DNA of 64,000 nt from Cellulophaga fucicola. GTDB lineage: Bacteria > Bacteroidota > Bacteroidia > Flavobacteriales > Flavobacteriaceae. Location: contig NZ_FPIY01000006.1 of the NCBI RefSeq assembly GCF_900119145.1, positions 62,001 through 126,000 of the forward strand, in the 5' to 3' direction. Each line of letters begins with the position of its first letter. Positions within the stretch are counted from its first letter, which is position 1. Below, in pieces: positions 54,837-62,071 of the stretch. The notes beneath the pieces were generated by a model that saw nothing but the letters and a program-made list of their open reading frames with translations, was not told the origin of the DNA and made no database searches. A program made the translations under genes and the position numbers.

Positions 54837-55844
54837 TTAAAAATTTACAGTTGCTTTTATTACTCCTGTTTCCGGTTTAAGCCAACTGTCAAAATTTGAA
54901 ATCATCTCTGTAAAAGGTACAGTGTGCGTTATAAAAGAATCTGTAGGAAACTGATCTAGCACATTAATTACGTGTTCAAAATCTTCTGTTGTTGCATTTC
55001 TACTACACATTAACGTCATTTCTTTAGCGTGTATAGCTGGGTGTGTATAGATTAACTCCCCTTTAGAAAGGCCTACTAGTATAAATCTTCCTCCGTGAGA
55101 CATATAAGACGGACAAGTTTCTAATGCTCCTTTATGTCCAGATGCATCAAAAACAGCAGTACATAAATCGCCATTTGTAATCTCTGTAATTTTAGCTACA
55201 GGATCTTCTGCTACATTTACAGTATAGTCTACTCCTATTTTATCTTTAGCATATTGTAGTCTTTGCTCATTTAAATCTAGAGCAATTACTTTAGCACCTG
55301 CAATTTGTGCCAGTTTCATAATTCCTATGCCAATAGGACCGCAACCCACAACAGCTATAGTTTCTCCTTTTACAATCTTTGCTCTTCTAATAGCGTGTGC
55401 ACCAATAGCCAAAGGTTCTACAATTGCCATTTGGTCATTAGATAAATTATTTGCCGGTATTAAAATAGTAGTTGGCACGGTAATTTGTTCTTGCATACCA
55501 CCGTCTGTATGCACGCCCAAAACTTTAATATTTGTACAACAGTTTGTTTTTCCGTTTCTACAAGCTATACAAGTACCACAGCTTATATATGGCATTACAA
55601 CTACCTTATCACCTGCTTTAATTCCTTTATCATTTTCTCCAATTTCTAAAACCTCCGAAGCCAATTCATGACCTAAAATTCTAGGGTATGTAAAAAAAGC
55701 TTGGTTGCCACCATAAGCGTGTAAATCTGTACCACAAATACCTACTTTATTAATTTTTAATAAGGCTTCATTTTCTTTTCTAACTGGTGCTTCTTTCTCT
55801 TTTAAAAGAAATTCTCCTGGTTTTTCACAAACTATATACTTCAT
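54837..55844 (-). CDS. Zinc-type alcohol dehydrogenase, probable L-galactonate 5-dehydrogenase
   Basis: 335 residues. Catalytic zinc ligands C37, H59 and E60 and a complete structural-zinc set C89, C92, C95 and C103 are present, with the Rossmann motif GCGPIGIG. The pattern resembles LgoD/YjjN, which oxidises L-galactonate to D-tagaturonate. As the first gene before uxaA and uxaB, it would link L-galactonate to the D-tagaturonate/D-altronate route. It starts the - strand operon; the divergent regulator gene lies about 265 bases away. Confidence 0.85.
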   Translation of the reverse strand: MKYIVCEKPGEFLLKEKEAPVRKENEALLKINKVGICGTDLHAYGGNQAFFTYPRILGHELASEVLEIGENDKGIKAGDKVVVMPYISCGTCIACRNGKTNCCTNIKVLGVHTDGGMQEQITVPTTILIPANNLSNDQMAIVEPLAIGAHAIRRAKIVKGETIAVVGCGPIGIGIMKLAQIAGAKVIALDLNEQRLQYAKDKIGVDYTVNVAEDPVAKITEITNGDLCTAVFDASGHKGALETCPSYMSHGGRFILVGLSKGELIYTHPAIHAKEMTLMCSRNATTEDFEHVINVLDQFPTDSFITHTVPFTEMISNFDSWLKPETGVIKATVNF

Positions 55845-56109
55845 TATTTATGGCGTTATTGTTAGTTTATTTTAACAGTCAATACTACTATTAGATCATT
55901 GGTAAAGTTCGTTTATATCATTTTTGTTAATTACAGTATATGTTTTAAAAGCTAGAACATATGTTGTTTGTTAACCTTTAGCAACACCAGTAGACCAAAT
56001 TCAAATAACTGATACACAATTATTTAAATATAACTTACTTGTTTTTTATTTAGTGAATACAAAAAACCATATGACCTATTGTATCTACTATTTTGATATA
56101 TTTGTTAGT
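55845..56109. promoter_or_regulatory. Divergent regulatory region between the L-galactose operon and the hybrid regulator gene
   Basis: An AT-rich gene-free region. It contains the 10-bp palindrome AACATATGTT at 55956-55965 and a TATATTTG -7 box at 56097-56104 just before the likely start codon. A 16-bp palindrome with the same core sits behind the regulator gene at 60395-60410. Confidence 0.5.
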
Positions 56110-59100
56110 ATGACCTATAGCCCTACCAAACTTTATGCTTACCAAAGAATACTGCTATTAACAGTTGGTGTATTCTTAATATTAACTACTACTACATATG
56201 CGCAAAACTCTTTAAAGTTTGAACACCTATCTACGGAAAATGGTTTATCGCAAAGCGATGTTAATGTTATTTTTCAGGATGATAATAGGTTTATGTGGTT
56301 TGGTACACACGATGGCTTAAATAGATATGATGGTTACAACTTTACCATTTTTAAACCTGATGCAGAAAACAAGAAAAGTATAAGTAGTAATTTAATCTGG
56401 AAAATTATTGATGATGATAAAGGAAACTTATGGATTGGTACTACAGGTGGTGGATTAAATTATTTTGATAGAGAAACCGAAGAGTTTAAAACCTACAAAC
56501 ACGATCCAAAAGACGACAGTAGTTTAAAAAGTAATTATATAACTGTACTTTTTAGAGATAGCAGCAATAGGTTATGGGTTGGCACTGTTAAAGGTGTTAG
56601 TATGGTAGATTTAAACAAACCCACAGATTCTTTAAATTTTACACATTACAACTTATACCAAAACAGTTCTGTACCTATTAAAAACACAAATAATGTAAGT
56701 TCTTTTTTTGAAGACAGTAAGCATCAAGTTTGGATTGGCGGTATAAACGGTTTATCAAAATTATCTAGAGACAATAATGGCAACATATATTTTCAATCTG
56801 TAAACCACCTTATTAATCTTCCTAATGTCAATGTTAAAACTATTGCCGAAGATAATTATGGTAATTTAATTTTAGGTACCAACGAAGGTTTATACAGATA
56901 TATACCTACTAAAGAAACCAACCAAGTTGAGTTTTTACATGAAGGTGTCTGCAATGCAATTTCTATTAAAAACAATAATATATGGGCAGGTACAGATAAT
57001 GGTTTATTAGAGTTTTCTAACACATCTAGCACAGCAATACCACAATTAATTAGTGTTTATAAATACGACCCAAAAAACCCCAACAATAGTCTAAGCAAAA
57101 ATGCTATAAAATCTTTGTTTATAGACCATACTGGTATTATTTGGGCTGGTGCTAATGGTGGTGGTGTAAATAAATTTGACCCGCATAGAAAGCAGTTCTC
57201 TCACATAAAAAAGAGTTTAGATTCTAATAGCTTAAGCAATGATAAAGTACGTGCTATTTTTGAAGATAGTCGTCAGAACTTATGGGTAGGGACAGAAGGT
57301 GGTGGACTAAATTTTATTAAAAAGAATAACATCACCAAGGATTTTAACCAATTTCAGCACTTTGATAATGTCAACAAAATATTTGCTATTGAAGAAATAG
57401 AATTAAAAAATAAAAGAAAAATATTTATTGGAGGTGAGTTTTCTCCTGGGCTTTTTGAAATTGACATCACTAACAATAAAAAATTATCAGAAAGCGATTT
57501 AAAGTTGATTCCGGATGTATCTGGCAGTGTATTTTCTATTTTACAAGATAGAAATAAAAATATATGGATAGGAACCTATAATGATGGTGTACACAGATGG
57601 CTAATAAACAAAGATGGTACAACTTTTACTAAAGATATTTTAAGGCAAAGCAACAACCAACAGTTTAGCATACCTAATAATATTATTAGAGATATTTTTG
57701 AAGATTCTAAAGGAAATAAATGGTTTGCTACAGGTAATGGCTTAAGTAAGCTAGCTCCTGAACAGCAAAAATCTAAAGCACCAAAATTTCAAAATTTTAA
57801 AAATAATCCTGAAGACAAAACTACATTAAGTCACAACTATATATTAACTGTTTTTGAGAGTAAATCTGGAACTATTTGGGTTGGTACTTTTGGCGGTGGA
57901 TTAAATAAAGTTATTGTACATAAAGATAAAACAATAAGCTTTAAGCGTTACACAGAAAAAGATGGTTTGCCAAACAACGTTATTAAAGGAATTTTAGATG
58001 ATGACCAGGGTTATTTATGGATGTCTACAAATAATGGATTATCTAAATTTAACCCTACGGATGAAACTTTTCAGAATTACGATGTTAACGACGGATTACA
58101 AAGTAACGAGTTTAGCGAGCTAACAGCCTTAAAAACCAAAGAAGGCCAGTTGTTTTTTGGTGGTGTAAATGGGTTTACTACTTTTTATCCTGAAGAAATA
58201 ATTAGTAACAAAATTAAAGCTGAAACTGTACTTACCAACTTCTCTATTTTTAACAAACCTGTTGCAATTGGCGAACGTATAAACGGAAGAGTAATTTTAG
58301 ATAAATCTATAAACTCCATTGATAAAATAAAACTAAAGTATAGTGAAAATAGCTTCTCTTTTGAGTTTGCTGCATTACATTACGCGGCATCCAGAAAAAA
58401 CAAATACGCCTATAAACTAGAAGGTTTTGATAAGGATTGGATATATACCACATCAAAAAACAGATATGCTACCTATACCAATTTAGAGCCTGGATCTTAT
58501 GTTCTAAAAATAAAAGCTTCTAACAATGACTATATTTGGGACGAAACTCCAATTGAATTAAAAATAGACGTTACACCGCCTTGGTGGAGAACAAACCTTG
58601 CTAAAATTTTATACGTACTACTTGCAATTGTTCTTTTACTTGCATTTAGGAGGTTTACTATAATTAGATCTGCAGAAAAACATCAGCTAGAATTAGAACA
58701 TTTAGAAAAGGAAAAGCACGAGGAAATTCATAGATTAAAATTAGAATTCTTTACAAACATATCTCACGAGTTTAGAACTCCATTAACCTTAATAAAAGGT
58801 CCTTTAGACTTTTTATTAAAAAAAGCAGATACCATTACCCCAAAAGAGGCAAAAGACCAGTATGTATTAATGCGTAAAAATACAGATTACTTATTGCGCT
58901 TAGTAAATCAGTTATTAGATTTTAGAAAAATGGATCACGGTAAAATGAGCCTTAATCTAAGTAAAAATAATATTGTAGAATTTTTAAAAGATGTTGGTGA
59001 ACCTTTTCAGTTTTTAAGTCGAAAAAAGAATATTAATTTTGAAATTAATGTTTCTAAAGAATCTATTTTATGTTGGTTTGATACCGATGCGGTTGAAAAA

Positions 59101-60384
59101 ATAATAAATAATTTACTTTCTAACGCATTTAAATTTACTCCAGAAAATGGCAACATTAAACTAGATATATTCAATGGTACAGATTTTAAAAAACCAGAAG
59201 ATATAGAGCTCAACATAGATCAATCTAAGTATATAGTTATACAAGTAAAAGATTCCGGACCTGGCATACCTGCGCATAGATTACAACATATTTTTGAACG
59301 TTTTTATACAGAAATTGGTTTAACAACCCACGTAAATACTAAAGGTACAGGCATTGGTTTATCTTTTACCAAAAACTTAGTAGAGCTACACCAAGGTATA
59401 ATTAAGGTTAAGAGCGACTCAGAAAACGGATCTACTTTTTATGTTTGGTTACCAAAAGAAAAAGAAACATATGAAGAAAAAAAAGAACTTAACTTCCATG
59501 AGGTTTTTGAAGACAATACATTTATTAGTAAGGTAGATGCAGAGTCTCACGCCATAAGTTTTATGGATGATATTATAGACCAAAATATGACTAGGTCTAG
59601 ATCTAAATTACCTATACTTTTAATTATTGATGACAACCCAGATATTAGATCTTTTATAAAAAAAGGCTTAGGAGAGAACTACTATATTTATGAAGCCGAA
59701 AATGGAAAAAAAGGACTAGAACTTGCTAAAAAATTTATTCCTAATATTGTTATTACCGACTTGGTAATGCCGGTTATGGATGGTATTGACTTTTGTAACC
59801 AAATAAAATCTACACAAGAAACCAGTCATATTCCTGTGGTAATGCTAACCGCAAAAACGTCTCAAGAAAAAGAAATTGAAGGTCTTAAAACGGGTGCAGA
59901 TGTTTACATTAGAAAACCTTTTGACTTAGAATTACTAGAGCTTAAACTCTCTAATATTTTAAATGATAGAGAAAAATTAAGACGAAAATTTAACCGTGAA
60001 ATTACGCTTCAACCTAACGAAGTTACAGTAACATCTTCTGATGAAACCTTTTTACAAAATGCTATAGAAATTGTAGAAAAACATATGATGAATTCAGAAT
60101 TTAGTGTAGAAATGTTGGTAAAGGAAATGAATATGAGTAGAAGTAACTTGTATTTAAAAATTAAAGAACTAACTGGTCTTTCTTCTAGTGAATTTATAAG
60201 AAACATTAGACTAAAAAGAGCTGTACAGCTTTTTGAAAAGAGCGATTTATCTGTAAAGGAAATAATGTATATGACTGGTTTTAACACAGCATCATACTTC
60301 TCTAAATGCTTTAAAAAACAATTTGGTGTTGTTCCTAGCAAATACATAAGAATTACAGACGAAGACAGCCCTAATAAGGAATAG
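56110..60384 (+). CDS. Hybrid two-component system regulator (one-protein sensor, kinase, receiver and AraC)
   Basis: About 1424 residues from the ATG at 56110, chosen for its signal peptide (LLLTVGVFLILTTTTYAQ); a GTG at 56053 and an ATG at 56071 are in-frame alternatives. Order: periplasmic two-component propeller repeats (IWIGTYNDG, IWVGTFGGG, LWMSTNNG), a Y_Y_Y-type domain, a membrane helix at about 830-850, HisKA with H886 (ISHEFRTPLT), HATPase (NLLSNAFKFT, DSGPGIP), a receiver with D1217, and a C-terminal AraC helix-turn-helix. Such proteins sense oligosaccharides and control polysaccharide loci. It probably controls the sulfatase-GH2 genes on its right, perhaps the divergent operon too. 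Confidence 0.93.
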   Translation: MTYSPTKLYAYQRILLLTVGVFLILTTTTYAQNSLKFEHLSTENGLSQSDVNVIFQDDNRFMWFGTHDGLNRYDGYNFTIFKPDAENKKSISSNLIWKIIDDDKGNLWIGTTGGGLNYFDRETEEFKTYKHDPKDDSSLKSNYITVLFRDSSNRLWVGTVKGVSMVDLNKPTDSLNFTHYNLYQNSSVPIKNTNNVSSFFEDSKHQVWIGGINGLSKLSRDNNGNIYFQSVNHLINLPNVNVKTIAEDNYGNLILGTNEGLYRYIPTKETNQVEFLHEGVCNAISIKNNNIWAGTDNGLLEFSNTSSTAIPQLISVYKYDPKNPNNSLSKNAIKSLFIDHTGIIWAGANGGGVNKFDPHRKQFSHIKKSLDSNSLSNDKVRAIFEDSRQNLWVGTEGGGLNFIKKNNITKDFNQFQHFDNVNKIFAIEEIELKNKRKIFIGGEFSPGLFEIDITNNKKLSESDLKLIPDVSGSVFSILQDRNKNIWIGTYNDGVHRWLINKDGTTFTKDILRQSNNQQFSIPNNIIRDIFEDSKGNKWFATGNGLSKLAPEQQKSKAPKFQNFKNNPEDKTTLSHNYILTVFESKSGTIWVGTFGGGLNKVIVHKDKTISFKRYTEKDGLPNNVIKGILDDDQGYLWMSTNNGLSKFNPTDETFQNYDVNDGLQSNEFSELTALKTKEGQLFFGGVNGFTTFYPEEIISNKIKAETVLTNFSIFNKPVAIGERINGRVILDKSINSIDKIKLKYSENSFSFEFAALHYAASRKNKYAYKLEGFDKDWIYTTSKNRYATYTNLEPGSYVLKIKASNNDYIWDETPIELKIDVTPPWWRTNLAKILYVLLAIVLLLAFRRFTIIRSAEKHQLELEHLEKEKHEEIHRLKLEFFTNISHEFRTPLTLIKGPLDFLLKKADTITPKEAKDQYVLMRKNTDYLLRLVNQLLDFRKMDHGKMSLNLSKNNIVEFLKDVGEPFQFLSRKKNINFEINVSKESILCWFDTDAVEKIINNLLSNAFKFTPENGNIKLDIFNGTDFKKPEDIELNIDQSKYIVIQVKDSGPGIPAHRLQHIFERFYTEIGLTTHVNTKGTGIGLSFTKNLVELHQGIIKVKSDSENGSTFYVWLPKEKETYEEKKELNFHEVFEDNTFISKVDAESHAISFMDDIIDQNMTRSRSKLPILLIIDDNPDIRSFIKKGLGENYYIYEAENGKKGLELAKKFIPNIVITDLVMPVMDGIDFCNQIKSTQETSHIPVVMLTAKTSQEKEIEGLKTGADVYIRKPFDLELLELKLSNILNDREKLRRKFNREITLQPNEVTVTSSDETFLQNAIEIVEKHMMNSEFSVEMLVKEMNMSRSNLYLKIKELTGLSSSEFIRNIRLKRAVQLFEKSDLSVKEIMYMTGFNTASYFSKCFKKQFGVVPSKYIRITDEDSPNKE

Positions 60385-60394
60385 CTCACAAGAT

Positions 60395-60410
60395 TAAAAC
60401 ATATGTTTTA
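60395..60410. promoter_or_regulatory. 16-bp palindrome behind the regulator gene
   Basis: TAAAACATATGTTTTA is perfectly symmetrical and 11 bases after the regulator's stop codon, about 125 bases before the sulfatase gene. Its core AACATATGTT also occurs at 55956-55965. It is a candidate operator; it has no GC stem, so a terminator is unlikely. Confidence 0.35.
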
Positions 60411-60479
60411 CTATTAAAACCATCTGTAATCTGCTTTTAAAGCTGCAAATCTCAACTTTGTTACATAGGAGTTAATTTT

Positions 60480-60514
60480 ATTATTGTGCGCACACTTTTA
60501 GTGCGTGCAATAAT
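60480..60514 (+). promoter_or_regulatory. Hairpin in the sulfatase leader
   Basis: A 14-bp stem (ATTATTGTGCGCAC / GTGCGTGCAATAAT, two G-T pairs) with a 7-base loop ends 21 bases before the ATG at 60536. Only four T's follow, so it may be a weak terminator of the regulator gene, an RNA control element, or a protein site. Confidence 0.45.
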
Positions 60515-60535
60515 TTTATTGTAAAAGATATAGTT

Positions 60536-62059
60536 ATGAAGATTTTTGCAGCTGTTTTAATAATAGTGCTTACGCTTAGTGCTTGTGATAAAAAAGAAAA
60601 ATCTAAGTTAAAAAAACAACAACCAAACATTGTTTTCATTTTTACAGATGACCAAACATACACGTCTATTAATGCCTTAGGAAATTCTGAAATTAAAACT
60701 CCTAATATGAATGCCCTTGTGCATCAAGGAACAACGTTTACTAACGCTTATAATATGGGATCCTGGAGCGGCGCAGTTTGTGCTGCATCTAGAGCTATGC
60801 TTATTTCTGGAAGAACGGTTTGGAGAGCTAATAATTTTAGACAAAATTGGAAAAAACAAGACTCTATAGATAAAACGTGGGCAAAATTGTTAGAAAACAA
60901 CGGATATGACACGTATATGACTGGTAAATGGCACGTAGATGCTGCAGCCACAAAAGTTTTTAAACATACCGCACATATAAGACCAGGTATGCCTAAAGAT
61001 GCTTGGGACCACGCAACAATGGTTGCAAAGTTCGATTCTCTTTACAAAACTAAAAATCCAGATTCTAAAACAATTATGCCCAATGGTTACAACAGACCAT
61101 TAACTGCTACAGACACCACTTGGTTACCAACAGATATTACTAAAGGTGGTTATTGGCAAGGAGGTACACATTGGAGCGAGGTTTTAAAAGATGATGCCAT
61201 TTCTTTTATAAACACTGCCAAAGAAAAAGAGACACCGTTTTTTATGTACTTGGCTTTTAATGCTCCACATGATCCTAGACAAGCGCCAAAAGAATACCAA
61301 GATATGTACAACTTAGAAGATATTCGTGTACCCAACAGTTTTTTACCAGAGTATCCATACAGACAAAGTATTGGCAATGGTGATAATTTACGAGACGAGG
61401 CTTTGGCTCCTTTTCCTAGAACAGAACTTGCTATAAAAACGCACATAAAAGAGTATTACGCAAGCATAACACACTTAGATGCCCAGATAGGAAAAATACT
61501 AGCTTCATTAAAAAAATCGGGAAAAATGGATAATACCTACATCATTTTTACGGCAGATCACGGCCTAGCAATGGGAAAGCATGGACTAATTGGCAAGCAA
61601 AATTTATTTGACCATAGTATTAGACCTCCAATGGTAATTGTGGGGCCAGATATTCCTAAAAATAAAAAGAACACAGCAGATATTTACTTGCAAGATGCTA
61701 TGGCAACCTCATTAGAAATTGCAGGCGTACAAAAACCTAATTACATAGAGTTTAATAGCTTTTTACAGCTAGCAAAACAAAATAATACAAAAAGCAATTA
61801 CAATAGTATTTACGGTGCGTATTTAGATGTACAAAGAATGATAAGAAAAGATGGCTACAAGCTTCTTGTATACCCTAAAATTAAAAAAGTACTGCTGTTT
61901 AATCTACAAACAGACCCTGAAGAAATGAATGATATTTCTAACCTACCTGAAGAACAAAACAGAGTTGCATTACTTTTTAAAGATTTGCAAGAGCTTCAAA
62001 AAGAAATGGACGATTCTTTAGACCTATCAACATCTAAACCTCAATTTAAATCAAACTAA
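60536..62059 (+). CDS. Family S1 sulfatase, lipoprotein
   Basis: 507 residues with a lipoprotein signal (LTLSAC, Cys17). The formylglycine motif is C82-A-A-S-R, which fits CxAxR, and the metal-binding D38-D39 are in FTDDQTYTS. TGKWHVD and FTADHGLAMGKHG supply further active-site residues. It differs clearly from the sulfatase at 42021-43424, so the two probably cut different sulphate positions. It precedes a GH2 gene by 12 bases, an arrangement suited to sequential desulphation and hydrolysis of sulphated galactan oligosaccharides. Confidence 0.9.
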   Translation: MKIFAAVLIIVLTLSACDKKEKSKLKKQQPNIVFIFTDDQTYTSINALGNSEIKTPNMNALVHQGTTFTNAYNMGSWSGAVCAASRAMLISGRTVWRANNFRQNWKKQDSIDKTWAKLLENNGYDTYMTGKWHVDAAATKVFKHTAHIRPGMPKDAWDHATMVAKFDSLYKTKNPDSKTIMPNGYNRPLTATDTTWLPTDITKGGYWQGGTHWSEVLKDDAISFINTAKEKETPFFMYLAFNAPHDPRQAPKEYQDMYNLEDIRVPNSFLPEYPYRQSIGNGDNLRDEALAPFPRTELAIKTHIKEYYASITHLDAQIGKILASLKKSGKMDNTYIIFTADHGLAMGKHGLIGKQNLFDHSIRPPMVIVGPDIPKNKKNTADIYLQDAMATSLEIAGVQKPNYIEFNSFLQLAKQNNTKSNYNSIYGAYLDVQRMIRKDGYKLLVYPKIKKVLLFNLQTDPEEMNDISNLPEEQNRVALLFKDLQELQKEMDDSLDLSTSKPQFKSN

Positions 62060-62071
62060 AAAATAAACCAT

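Noticed and set aside
60395-60410. Palindrome read as a terminator
   Set aside because: An all-AT stem without GC pairs or a T-run would not terminate well, so an operator is more likely.
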